Source of the DNA: an uncultured Oscillospiraceae bacterium
GTDB lineage: Bacteria > Bacillota > Clostridia > Oscillospirales > Oscillospiraceae
NCBI GenBank assembly: GCA_900756495.1
Contig: CAAEKI010000101.1
Coordinates: 1 to 10,257, forward strand
Direction of reading: 5' to 3'
Length of the DNA: 10,257 bases
Made by a program: the position numbers and the translations under genes
Shown here: piece after piece, positions 1 through 6,790 of the stretch
How the letters are laid out: each line of letters begins with the position of its first letter
Numbering within the stretch: position 1 is the stretch's first letter
The notes under the pieces: model-generated
The model's database searches: none
What the model was told of the DNA's origin: nothing
What the model saw: only the letters and a program-made list of their open reading frames with translations

Positions 1-493
1 AATAACTCCACAGCTCAGATATATCTGCGTCCGGCCTCTCACTCAAAAACGCCTCTCCCTGCCGGACCGTCTCCCGCGCAACCGTCAGGATGGTGCCCTC
101 TGCCGGGCTTTGAACCCCTCGAAATGCTGTCTCCGCTCCCAGCCTGAGCGCCAGGAGCAGTTCGGCCGCGCTGGCCTCTCGCTTTCCAGACAGCCCCTTT
201 GCAAAGCCCCGAAACAGCAGCGCCAGAATGGCCCCGGAATTTCCCCGGGATCCCCGCAGCGTTGCCGCGGCCGCACACTGTGCGGCCGCGCTGACCGTGC
301 ATCCGTCGCCCAACTCTCCCAACTGCCGCTTTGCTGCGCCCAAGGTCACCGACAGATTGGCTCCGGTGTCACCGTCCGGAACTGGAAACACGTTGATCTC
401 ATTGAGCTGACTTCTATTTTCCGACACCATATTAGCCGCGCTGATTAGGCTGTCACGCAGAGTAGCGCCGTTCACTGACATGATTTTATTCAA
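1..493 (-). CDS. fakA: Fatty acid kinase FakA / DAK2-domain protein, N-terminal part (cut by window edge)
   Basis: This is the first 164 codons of a gene that continues beyond the left edge. The translation begins MNKIMSVNGATLRDSL and contains the DhaL/DAK2 nucleotide-binding signature NVFPVPDGDTGAN at residues 34-46, with D40 and D42 as predicted Mg-ATP ligands. It also has the glycine-rich RGSRGNSGAIL at 80-90 and AEGTILTVARE at 131-141. These match the kinase domain of FakA (YloV), which phosphorylates fatty acids delivered by FakB proteins for phospholipid synthesis. FakA is about 550 aa; the stand-alone dihydroxyacetone kinase subunit DhaL is about 200 aa, and the missing end prevents a definitive choice, but the sequence resembles FakA more. 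The TTG at 493 is chosen because a GGGGTGG ribosome site (504-498) lies just upstream; the in-frame ATG at 481 is 16 bases from it, too far. It is divergent from the zinc-ribbon gene. Ends of the protein and any Asp23/YloU partner are not visible. Confidence 0.88.
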   Translation of the reverse strand, partial: MNKIMSVNGATLRDSLISAANMVSENRSQLNEINVFPVPDGDTGANLSVTLGAAKRQLGELGDGCTVSAAAQCAAAATLRGSRGNSGAILALLFRGFAKGLSGKREASAAELLLALRLGAETAFRGVQSPAEGTILTVARETVRQGEAFLSERPDADISELWSY

Positions 494-510
494 AGTACCA
501 CCCCTTTTTT

Positions 511-539
511 ATCTTATTCGATTTTCCGGCCAAGTGCAA
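511..539 (-). promoter_or_regulatory. Predicted sigma-A promoter for the FakA-like gene
   Basis: Read on the minus strand, TTGCAC (539-534) is followed after exactly 17 bases by TAAGAT (516-511). Transcription would begin near 504-505, giving a leader of only about 12 bases that starts at the ribosome site. The match is good but the very short leader lowers confidence. Confidence 0.45.
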
Positions 540-596
540 ATTTTTATCCCTTTCTGCAGGCGCACTGGCTCCCCGTATTCTCTTTCCCATTATCAA

Positions 597-625
597 TTGC
601 TTTTTTTCTCCATACGGTGTAAAAT
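597..625 (+). promoter_or_regulatory. Predicted sigma-A promoter for the zinc-ribbon gene
   Basis: TTGCTT at 597-602 and TAAAAT at 620-625 are separated by 17 bases in an AT-rich gap. Transcription would start near 632, about 40 bases before the ATG at 672. It is back-to-back with the promoter of the divergent kinase gene. Confidence 0.5.
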
Positions 626-671
626 AGCTTAAATTGCTTGAAACTACAGTCATAACAAGGAGGTACTTGCT

Positions 672-1064
672 ATGGATGACCGTGTACGAGATCTGATGTA
701 CCGTGTAAAGAAAACTGCCACCGCTGTGGGCGAAACGGCAGAAAGTGCCGCCCGCTATGCCGGCCGGCGTGCCGGAGAGATGGTGGACGTCACCAAGCTG
801 AACATGAAAATTTATGACCTGAAGGCAGAGATCAACAGTCTGCTCAAGGACGTGGGCCAAGTAGTATACGACGCTCACACGGGGACCGACCCCGCCGAAG
901 ACAAGGTGGACGACCTTCTGAAAAAAATCGATGCCCGTTCCGCCGCTATCGCCGACTGCAAGGACCGCATCGCCATGCTGCGCAACCTGCGTGACTGCCC
1001 CTTCTGCGGCGCTGCCTGCGGCCGGATGGACAAATTCTGTAAGGAGTGCGGCCACCCGCTGTAA
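672..1064 (+). CDS. Small helical protein with C-terminal zinc ribbon, function unknown
   Basis: This 130-residue protein has no family I recognise by name. Residues 1-100 are rich in Ala, Lys, Glu and Asp and look helical, with probable coiled coil around 38-100; there is no signal peptide or membrane segment. The C-terminus carries a four-cysteine zinc-ribbon pattern, CPFC at 109-112 and CKEC at 123-126, with an additional Cys116 between them, and ends three residues after the second knuckle. Short zinc-ribbon tails of this sort are common on Firmicute proteins of unknown function, where they bind zinc or partners. The start is firm: AAGGAGG at 657-663 sits 8 bases before the ATG. The gene has its own promoter and is followed by a GC hairpin and then the phosphorylase gene, with which it may be co-transcribed. 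A cytoplasmic location is inferred. Confidence 0.8.
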   Translation: MDDRVRDLMYRVKKTATAVGETAESAARYAGRRAGEMVDVTKLNMKIYDLKAEINSLLKDVGQVVYDAHTGTDPAEDKVDDLLKKIDARSAAIADCKDRIAMLRNLRDCPFCGAACGRMDKFCKECGHPL

Positions 1065-1092
1065 GGCGGGTATTCCGGAATCCCCTCTGCCG

Positions 1093-1123
1093 CTCCCGGC
1101 TCCCCACAGCGGGGTTCCGGGAG
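1093..1123 (+). other. Intergenic GC-rich hairpin
   Basis: CTCCCGG (1093-1099) pairs perfectly with CCGGGAG (1117-1123), and CCCC (1102-1105) with GGGG (1111-1114) inside it. No T-run follows, so it is not a typical intrinsic terminator. It may slow read-through, or mark an RNA processing point between the zinc-ribbon gene and the phosphorylase gene. Confidence 0.4.
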
Positions 1124-1159
1124 TGACACATCATTGCTGACAATTGAGGTGTTCCATCC

Positions 1160-1990
1160 ATGAATTTTACCTATCAGCAGTATCAGGAGAGCGCTGACGC
1201 TGTCCGCTCCAGAATCGGATCCTTTGTCCCCAAAGTAGCTATGATCCTGGGTTCAGGCCTGGGCTATATGGGCGATGAAGTGGACGGCGCCGTAGCGGTA
1301 CCCTATGGAGAAATCCCACACTTTAAAACCTCCACCGCTCCCGGTCATAAGGGTCAACTGGTCTTTGGCACCCTGGCCGGACAGCGTGTGGCCGTCATGC
1401 AGGGCCGGATGCACCACTACGAGGGCTACTCCTATGAGGAGGTCTCCTATGCCGTGCGTGTGTTGCGGCTGCTGGGGTGCAGCACACTGGTGGTCACCAA
1501 CGCCGCCGGATGCATTAACCTGGAGTGGAGCGCCGGAGATCTGATGCTGATCACCGATCAGATCAAGCTCTTCATGGAGTCCCCTCTTCGGGGCCCCAAT
1601 CTGCCGGAATTCGGCCCCCGCTTTCCCGACTCCTCCAATCTCTATTCCCCCGCCCTGCGAGAGGTGGCCCGCAGGGCCGCCGCTGCACTGGGCATTGAGC
1701 TGCGCGAGGGGGTGTACATGTACTTCCCCGGTCCGCAGTACGAAACGCCTGCCGAGATCCGCTTTGCCCGGACGGCCGGCGCCGATGCGGCGGGCATGTC
1801 CACTGCACCGGAAGTCATCACCGCCGCCCATTGCGGTATGCAGGTCCTTGGCTTTACCCTTCTCTCCAACATGGCGGCCGGTATTTTGCCCCAGCCCCTC
1901 ACCGAGCAGGAGGTCCTGGATGCAGGTGAGGCTGCAAAGGAGAAGTTCTCCCAGCTTCTGCTGGAATGTCTGAAACGAATGGAACCATAA
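1160..1990 (+). CDS. punA: Purine nucleoside phosphorylase (trimeric, PNP family)
   Basis: This 276-aa cytoplasmic enzyme splits purine nucleosides with phosphate into base plus ribose 1-phosphate. Catalytic positions of the trimeric PNP family can be read directly: GSGLG with Ser32, H63 in APGHKG, R83, H85 and E88 in QGRMHHYEG, N114 in VTNAAG, E195 in GPQYETPAEIR, M213 in GMSTAPEVI and N237 in LLSNMAAG. The Glu195/Asn237 pair is typical of enzymes acting on 6-oxopurines (inosine, guanosine), unlike MTA phosphorylases. One oddity is Cys118 where the family usually has a second Gly (NAAGG). Length is normal. GAGGTG at 1146-1151 is 8 bases before the ATG. The next gene, a predicted MTA/adenosine-type deaminase, starts 12 bases after the stop, so the two are probably co-translated and serve one salvage route. 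No promoter of its own is evident in the 95-base gap upstream. Confidence 0.95.
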   Translation: MNFTYQQYQESADAVRSRIGSFVPKVAMILGSGLGYMGDEVDGAVAVPYGEIPHFKTSTAPGHKGQLVFGTLAGQRVAVMQGRMHHYEGYSYEEVSYAVRVLRLLGCSTLVVTNAAGCINLEWSAGDLMLITDQIKLFMESPLRGPNLPEFGPRFPDSSNLYSPALREVARRAAAALGIELREGVYMYFPGPQYETPAEIRFARTAGADAAGMSTAPEVITAAHCGMQVLGFTLLSNMAAGILPQPLTEQEVLDAGEAAKEKFSQLLLECLKRMEP

Positions 1991-2001
1991 AGGAGCAAGG
2001 C

Positions 2002-3303
2002 ATGTCTATCCTCATTTACAACTGTACCGCCGTCCTGATGGATGCTGCGGGCACGATTTTAAGGAACGCCTTTGTGACTGTGGAGGGACCTAAGATCCTG
2101 TCGGTAGGGACACAGCGGCCCGCAGGTCCCTTCGATGAAGAGATCGATGGCGGTGGGAATGTTCTCATGCCCGGCCTCGTCAATGCCCACACCCACGTAC
2201 CCATGACGCTGCTGCGCGGCTATGGGGACGGCCACGATCTTCAGGACTGGCTGAACAACTACATCTTTCCTAAGGAGGCCCTGCTGGATGCGCGGGCTGT
2301 CCGGGCGGGAACCGCCCTTGGCCTGGCCGAGATGATTGCCTCAGGAACCACCACTATCGCCGATATGTACTACTTCTGCGACGGAATTGCCCAGGAGTGT
2401 GTGGCTGCCGGGGTAAACCTGAATCTGGCCCGGGGCACCACTGTATTTACACCCGATTTTTCCTTTGAAACCTATCCCGCCTGTGTGGAGCTGCGGGAAC
2501 TTGTCGATCGCTGGCACGGATATAACGGAGGCCAAGTTCTGGTAGACGCCTCTATACACGGTGAATACACCTCCGGTCCGGCCCTGTGGGAACCTATCGC
2601 CGCCTATGCCAGGGAAAAGGGACTGGGGATGCATGTCCACGTCTCTGAGACCAAATCCGAACACGACGAGTGCGTCGCCCGCTGGGGCAAAACTCCCATT
2701 CAAAAGCTGGACGAGTTTGAGGTATGGGATGTGCGCTCCATCGCTGCGCACTGCGTCTGGACTACACCGGAGGATTGGGCTCTGATGGCCGAGCGGGGCA
2801 TCTCTGCGATTCACAATCCGGTGTCCAATTTGAAGTTGGGCAGCGGGGTTGCTCCTATCCCCTCCATGATTCAGGCCGGGGTCAATGTCGCCCTGGGTAC
2901 CGACGGAGTTTCCTCCAACAACAGCCATGACCTCTTTGAGGAAATCAAGCTTACGGCAATTCTCCACAATGGCGTAAGCTGCAACCCCCTCGCCATACCG
3001 GCCTATACGTCCCTGCGCATGGCCACCGCCAACGGCGCAGCCGCCCTGGGCAGAAAATCCGGACAGATTGCCGCCGGCTTTGACGCCGATCTGATTCTGG
3101 TAGACTTCTCCCACCCCAGCCTGATCCCCTGCCACGACGTATGCTCCAATCTGGCCTATGCGGCCCGCGGCTCTGACGTGGTGATGAATATGGCCCGCGG
3201 GAAGGTCATATACAAAGATGGGGACTTCCTCACCATTGACATGGACCGGGTGAAGCGGGAAGTGGCCGAATATGCCGTCCCGCTCCTGTTCGGGGCGCAG
3301 TAA
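2002..3303 (+). CDS. mtaD: Amidohydrolase, probable 5-methylthioadenosine/S-adenosylhomocysteine deaminase
   Basis: This 433-aa metal-dependent hydrolase belongs to the amidohydrolase superfamily, MTA/SAH deaminase branch, which removes the 6-amino group of methylthioadenosine, S-adenosylhomocysteine or adenosine. The metal site is complete: H63 and H65 in PGLVNAHTH, H213 in HVHVSET, and D301 in LGTDGVSSNN. E216 and H250 (AAHC) are the expected catalytic residues, and HNPVSNLKLGSG (271-282) is the family's conserved loop. The order and spacing match Thermotoga TM0936, a characterised MTA/SAH deaminase, from memory of that sequence. Substrate is inferred from family and could be adenosine or another aminopurine. 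ATG at 2002 follows AGGAG (1991-1995) by 6 bases; an in-frame ATG at 1966 lies inside the phosphorylase gene and has no ribosome site. Its neighbour, a purine nucleoside phosphorylase, could use the deaminated product. Confidence 0.87.
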   Translation: MSILIYNCTAVLMDAAGTILRNAFVTVEGPKILSVGTQRPAGPFDEEIDGGGNVLMPGLVNAHTHVPMTLLRGYGDGHDLQDWLNNYIFPKEALLDARAVRAGTALGLAEMIASGTTTIADMYYFCDGIAQECVAAGVNLNLARGTTVFTPDFSFETYPACVELRELVDRWHGYNGGQVLVDASIHGEYTSGPALWEPIAAYAREKGLGMHVHVSETKSEHDECVARWGKTPIQKLDEFEVWDVRSIAAHCVWTTPEDWALMAERGISAIHNPVSNLKLGSGVAPIPSMIQAGVNVALGTDGVSSNNSHDLFEEIKLTAILHNGVSCNPLAIPAYTSLRMATANGAAALGRKSGQIAAGFDADLILVDFSHPSLIPCHDVCSNLAYAARGSDVVMNMARGKVIYKDGDFLTIDMDRVKREVAEYAVPLLFGAQ

Positions 3304-3315
3304 GGGGGCTTATCA

Positions 3316-5124
3316 TTGTCGAGCCAGCAGAAAAAAAACACCTTTTATGGGGCGGCCGCGCTTTTGGCTGCCACTACCATCCTGGTCAAAATCATTGGGG
3401 CCATCTACAAGATCCCCCTCACCGCCCTGCTGTCGGAGGAGGCTTACGGCGACTTCAACGGCGCCTATAATATCTATTCCTTTTTCCTCACCATCTCCAC
3501 AGCAGGCCTTCCTGTGGCGCTCTCCAAAACAGTGTCGGAGACCAACACCCTGGGACGTCAGAATCAGAAATCCCGGGTCTTCCGGGTGGCGTTCTGCGCA
3601 TTCCTGGTCATGGGTATTTTCAGCTTCATCTGCATGTCGGTGTTCAGCCAGTTTGTCGCTACCCATATCATTGAAAACCCCAAAGCCGTCTACTGTGTGC
3701 TGGCTCTGGCTCCGGCCGTACTGTGCACCTGCTGCTGCTCTGCTTTCCGCGGCTATGCCCAAGGGCATATGAACATGGTGCCCACTGGGGTCTCTCAGAT
3801 CATCGAGGCCCTTTGTAAACTCTTCCTGGGCCTTTCACTGGCCGTCATTGTACTGCGCATGGCCATTCAGCCCGAAGACCTGAGGGATCGCCTGTCTGCC
3901 GCCGGCGCTCTGCTGGGCGTGTCGGTCGGCAGTATCCTGTCCCTGGCCTTTCTCTCCATCTATCACCGGCGCAAATACGGCAGGCGAAAAGCGGAGAGCG
4001 CAGATGTACCCGAACGCTCCAAAGATATCCTCTCCCACTTGCTCAAGCTTGCCATTCCCATTACCCTCAGCTCCTGCACCATGTCCATTGTCACCCTCAT
4101 CGACACCAACCTGGTAAACAGTCAGCTGCAAAATGTCTTTACAGCCATTCAAGGCGGGCTTGGGGATGTCGCCGGCAGCTTCCTGGATATCTTTCCGAAA
4201 TCCGTGGATATCTTTCAGCGCAATCTGACTGCCTTCCAGGAGGCTGTGCTGTTGGATCCCAAGACCGAACTGGATCCCATCCTGGATTCAGCCCGGAACC
4301 TGTACGGCACCTACAGCAAGACGATGAGCATTTATAACCTGCCCTTCAGCCTCATGGTTCCTCTGACCGCCTGTATCGTCCCCGGTGTCTCTGCCTGTAT
4401 CGCCCGGCGGGACCGTTTGGGCGCCAAGCGCGTCACCGAGTCGGCCATGCGTATCTCGGCGCTGGTGGCCCTGCCCTGCGGCCTGGGCCTCTTCGCTTTG
4501 GGCGGGCCTATCATTCACCTGCTTACCGTCGGCAATGTGGATGTATCCATCGCCGGTCCTCTTCTCTCTATCCTGGGCATTGCCTCCATCTTTGTGTGCA
4601 TCCAGGTCGTAGCCGCCTCCATCCTTCAGGCAAACGGCATTGTGAATCTGCCTATTGTCACAGTGGCCATTGGCGGCGTGATCAAGCTCCTGGTCAATTA
4701 TACGCTGGTGGGCAACCCAAAGGTCATGATCTTCGGCGCACCGGTGGGCACTCTGTGCTGCTTTGTCGTGGTCTCCGTGCTCAATCTGTGCATCATCAAA
4801 CGGATGGTTCCCCATCCTCCACGCTACTTTACGGTCTTTCTCAAGCCTCTGGTTGCCTCGGTCATCATGGCTCTGGCCGCCTGGGCCGGTCACGGGCTTT
4901 TTGATAAGGCGCTGCGGAGTATGGACTTTCTGTGGAAGACCAGCGCTGACACAGGGGAATTGTACTTCTCCTTTACAGGCAGTGCCGTCGCCACCGCCGG
5001 GGGCATTCTGGTGGGCGTCGTTGTATATGTTCTTTTCGTGCTATTGCTGCGGGTTTTGTCCCGTGAAGATTTGGAGCTCATGCCCAAGGGGGAGAAAATT
5101 GCAAAAATTCTGCGGATTAAGTGA
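3316..5124 (+). CDS. SpoVB/MurJ-like polysaccharide or lipid-linked precursor flippase
   Basis: This 602-aa polytopic membrane protein belongs to the MOP exporter superfamily (SpoVB/YabM/YtgP branch), whose members move lipid-linked cell-wall or polysaccharide precursors across the membrane. Visible hallmarks are the N-terminal GAAALLAATTILVKIIGAIY helix, YNIYSFFLTISTAGLPVALS at 51-70, AFRGYAQG at 143-150, LIDTNLVNSQL at 261-271, the paired helices of 380-500 and the C-terminal LMPKGEKIAKILR. About 14 hydrophobic segments are present. It is longer than Bacillus SpoVB or YtgP (about 520-545 aa); the extra length falls mainly around residues 273-327, a partly hydrophilic loop. Start is TTG at 3316, with AGGGGG (3303-3308) 7 bases upstream. 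It begins 12 bases after the deaminase stop. Synteny with mazG, rqcP and yabP points to the Bacillus yabM position. Whether the cargo is lipid II, a spore-cortex precursor or another glycan cannot be told. Confidence 0.88.
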   Translation: MSSQQKKNTFYGAAALLAATTILVKIIGAIYKIPLTALLSEEAYGDFNGAYNIYSFFLTISTAGLPVALSKTVSETNTLGRQNQKSRVFRVAFCAFLVMGIFSFICMSVFSQFVATHIIENPKAVYCVLALAPAVLCTCCCSAFRGYAQGHMNMVPTGVSQIIEALCKLFLGLSLAVIVLRMAIQPEDLRDRLSAAGALLGVSVGSILSLAFLSIYHRRKYGRRKAESADVPERSKDILSHLLKLAIPITLSSCTMSIVTLIDTNLVNSQLQNVFTAIQGGLGDVAGSFLDIFPKSVDIFQRNLTAFQEAVLLDPKTELDPILDSARNLYGTYSKTMSIYNLPFSLMVPLTACIVPGVSACIARRDRLGAKRVTESAMRISALVALPCGLGLFALGGPIIHLLTVGNVDVSIAGPLLSILGIASIFVCIQVVAASILQANGIVNLPIVTVAIGGVIKLLVNYTLVGNPKVMIFGAPVGTLCCFVVVSVLNLCIIKRMVPHPPRYFTVFLKPLVASVIMALAAWAGHGLFDKALRSMDFLWKTSADTGELYFSFTGSAVATAGGILVGVVVYVLFVLLLRVLSREDLELMPKGEKIAKILRIK

Positions 5125-5161
5125 TTATTTCTCAAATATAGCTTGCAGGGGGCTTTGAAAT

Positions 5162-5950
5162 ATGGTAGATTTTCAATATCGGAATTCATACGGTATAGCG
5201 GATCTGGTGGAAATCGTCCGCATCCTCCGCGCTCCCGGCGGCTGCCCATGGGATGCCGAGCAGACGCATACCTCCATTCGCCGCAATTTTCTGGAGGAGA
5301 CCTATGAGGCTGTGGAGGCCATTGACGAGGGCAGTCCCGAGCATCTGAAGGAGGAACTTGGAGATGTGCTGCTCCAGGTTGTCCTCCATGCCCAAATGGA
5401 GAGCGAAGCCGGAAGCTTCACTCTGGACGACGTTGCCGACGGAATCTGCAAGAAGCTTATCTACCGCCATCCCCATGTCTTTGGGGATGTAGCGGTATCG
5501 GGTACAGGCGAGGTCCTGCGCAACTGGGAGGATCTCAAGCGGAAGGAGAAGGGGCAGTCAACCAATACAGATGCGCTCTCCGCTGTGGCCCGCTCGCTGC
5601 CCGCCCTGTGGCGGGCTGAAAAGGTGCAAAAAAAGGCGAAAAAGGCCGGGTTTGACTGGCCCAATATCCATGGCGCTCTGGACAAGCTCTCTGAGGAGAT
5701 CTCCGAACTGAAGGAGGCCGTGGATCAGGGAACCAATGTGGAGGAAGAACTGGGGGATCTGCTCTTTTCCGCCGTCAACGTCGCCCGGTTCCTCAAGGCC
5801 GACCCGGAGACGTCTCTTCATGCCGCCACCGATAAATTTATCTCCCGCTTTTCACTGGTAGAGCAGGCTGCCTCGCAAGGCGGCCGGCGCATGGAGGACA
5901 TGAATCTCGCAGAACTGGACAAGCTTTGGGAAGAGGCCAAACGAACTTAG
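5162..5950 (+). CDS. mazG: MazG nucleoside triphosphate pyrophosphohydrolase
   Basis: This 262-aa cytoplasmic enzyme hydrolyses nucleoside triphosphates to monophosphates and pyrophosphate, a house-cleaning activity. It has two MazG repeats. The N-terminal one shows GGCPWDAEQTH (26-36), LEETYE (44-49), EELGD (64-68) and RHPHVFGD. The second, around residues 170-240, carries the metal-binding EELGDLLFSAVNVARF. In Bacillus the corresponding gene, yabN, fuses a tetrapyrrole-methylase-like domain to MazG; here only the MazG half is present, as in E. coli MazG (263 aa). The ATG at 5162 is preceded by AGGGGG (5147-5152) at 9 bases. It follows the flippase by 37 bases with no terminator between, so it is probably in the same operon. 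The next gene, HU, has a longer gap (79 bases). Confidence 0.95.
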   Translation: MVDFQYRNSYGIADLVEIVRILRAPGGCPWDAEQTHTSIRRNFLEETYEAVEAIDEGSPEHLKEELGDVLLQVVLHAQMESEAGSFTLDDVADGICKKLIYRHPHVFGDVAVSGTGEVLRNWEDLKRKEKGQSTNTDALSAVARSLPALWRAEKVQKKAKKAGFDWPNIHGALDKLSEEISELKEAVDQGTNVEEELGDLLFSAVNVARFLKADPETSLHAATDKFISRFSLVEQAASQGGRRMEDMNLAELDKLWEEAKRT

Positions 5951-6029
5951 AAGCGGTGACGCTTATTAAGTTATATGCGGCGGTGTCTCTGCCGCGAAAC
6001 CATGTATATTTTTTAGGAGGAGTCATAAC

Positions 6030-6305
6030 ATGAATAAAGCCGAACTGATCAACGCCGTTGCCGACAAGGCCGGCCTGTCCAAGAAGGATACCGAGGCCGC
6101 CATCAACGCCGCCATCGACGTTATTTCTGCCTGCTTGGCCGAGGGGGACAAGGTCCAGCTGGTGGGCTTTGGCGCTTTCGAGGTCAAGAGCCGTGCCGAG
6201 CGTATTGGCCGCAACCCCAAGACAAAGGAGAGCATCAAGATCCCCGCCTCCAAGGTCCCCGTCTTCAAGCCTGGCAAGGCCTTGAAGGACGTTGTCGCGA
6301 AATAA
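6030..6305 (+). CDS. hup: HU family DNA-binding protein
   Basis: This 91-aa basic protein is a standard-length HU: a homodimer that bends and compacts DNA in the nucleoid. The family signature [18 protein letters not shown] (46-63) is present, including the intercalating Pro63 at the arm tip and the DNA-contacting RNPKT. The N-terminal [20 protein letters not shown] is also diagnostic. GGAGG at 6016-6020 lies 9 bases before the ATG. The 79-base upstream gap contains TATATT (6005-6010) and TTATAT (5971-5976) as possible -10 elements, but neither has a convincing -35, so a dedicated promoter is uncertain. HU sitting between mazG and rqcP is the usual clostridial arrangement. A strong hairpin follows directly (6318-6349), which would allow HU to be expressed at a level different from rqcP. 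Confidence 0.97.
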   Translation: MNKAELINAVADKAGLSKKDTEAAINAAIDVISACLAEGDKVQLVGFGAFEVKSRAERIGRNPKTKESIKIPASKVPVFKPGKALKDVVAK

Positions 6306-6317
6306 TCAGAATCTCTG

Positions 6318-6349
6318 ACGCGGTCCTGGGGACAAGCCCAGGGCCGCGT
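6318..6349 (+). terminator. Strong hairpin after HU, possible partial terminator
   Basis: A 13-bp stem (6318-6330 with 6337-6349, one G-T pair) closes a 6-base loop, GACAAG. It begins 12 bases after the HU stop. The following bases are T and G rich (TTCGTGTCTGTATG) rather than a clean T-run, so it may terminate only in part or protect the HU message. Confidence 0.5.
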
Positions 6350-6468
6350 TCGTGTCTGTATGGGTATATGTAAAATAAATAAAACTTGCCCACATGCTGT
6401 ACGCGGCCGGCTCTCTTCGGTTTTCACTTGCCGCGGTGCTGCCTGGCCTGGAAAGGAACTTACGAGAT

Positions 6469-6711
6469 ATGAGATTGGATAAATGGCTGAAGGTCTCCCG
6501 CCTGATTAAGCGCCGCACTGTGGCCAACGAGGCCTGCGATGGCGGACGTGTCACTGCAAATGGCCGGCCGGTGAAGGCCAGCTATGACGTAAAGGCAGGC
6601 GACATACTGGAGCTTCATTTCGGTGCGCGCACAGTCCGGGTAGAGGTACTGGCGGTAGCCGAACATGCCGGGAAGTCAGACGCTCCCGCCATGTATCAGG
6701 AGCTCTCTTGA
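6469..6711 (+). CDS. rqcP: RqcP (YabO), S4-domain ribosome quality-control factor
   Basis: This 80-aa protein is almost entirely an S4 RNA-binding domain. It begins MRLDKWLKVSRLIKRRT and continues with GGRVTANGRPVKASYDVKAGD, closely matching Bacillus YabO/RqcP (86 aa). RqcP works with RqcH on stalled 50S subunits, helping C-terminal alanine tailing of incomplete chains and contacting the P-site tRNA and 23S helix 69. The ATG at 6469 is chosen because homology starts exactly there and AAAGGA (6452-6457) lies 11 bases upstream. An in-frame ATG at 6394 would add 25 residues unlike the family. The 163-base gap after HU contains a hairpin and a weak promoter candidate, TTCGTG (6349-6354), 16 bases, TAAAAT (6371-6376). 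A perfect terminator follows. In Bacillus the next gene is yabP in the same direction; here it is on the opposite strand. Confidence 0.94.
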   Translation: MRLDKWLKVSRLIKRRTVANEACDGGRVTANGRPVKASYDVKAGDILELHFGARTVRVEVLAVAEHAGKSDAPAMYQELS

Positions 6712-6746
6712 ACCGCCCTGTCAATTCAGTGCGCCCCCATAAAATG

Positions 6747-6784
6747 AAAAAGGTGCGCATGGGCAGAACCATGCGCACCTTTTT
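6747..6784. terminator. Bidirectional intrinsic terminator between rqcP and yabR
   Basis: A perfect 16-bp inverted repeat (6747-6762 with 6769-6784) has a GC-rich GGTGCGCATGG core, a 6-base GCAGAA loop and A5/T5 ends. It ends transcripts from rqcP (plus) and, read the other way with TTTTTCATTTT, from yabR (minus). The yabR stop is 7 bases away. Confidence 0.92.
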
Positions 6785-6790
6785 ATGTCT

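Noticed and set aside
486..1055. 189-codon open frame on the minus strand opposite the zinc-ribbon gene
   Set aside because: It is antisense to a gene with a clear ribosome site and zinc ribbon, runs through both promoters and shows no recognisable protein pattern.
1966..2001. Upstream ATG that would extend the deaminase by 12 residues into the phosphorylase gene
   Set aside because: No ribosome site precedes it, whereas ATG 2002 has AGGAG at 6 bases and matches family length.
2341..3135. 264-codon open frame opposite the deaminase gene
   Set aside because: It is an antisense shadow of a gene with an intact catalytic site.
4288..4893. 201-codon open frame opposite the flippase gene
   Set aside because: It is His/Asp/Gly-rich and is the mirror of a GC-rich membrane-protein coding strand; no start signal.
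5977..5995. GCGGC/GCCGC hairpin upstream of HU as a terminator after mazG
   Set aside because: Only 5 pairs with a 9-base loop and no T-run directly after; too weak to call.
6394..6468. N-terminal extension of RqcP from ATG 6394
   Set aside because: The 25 extra residues do not resemble the family, which starts at MRLDKWLKVSRL.
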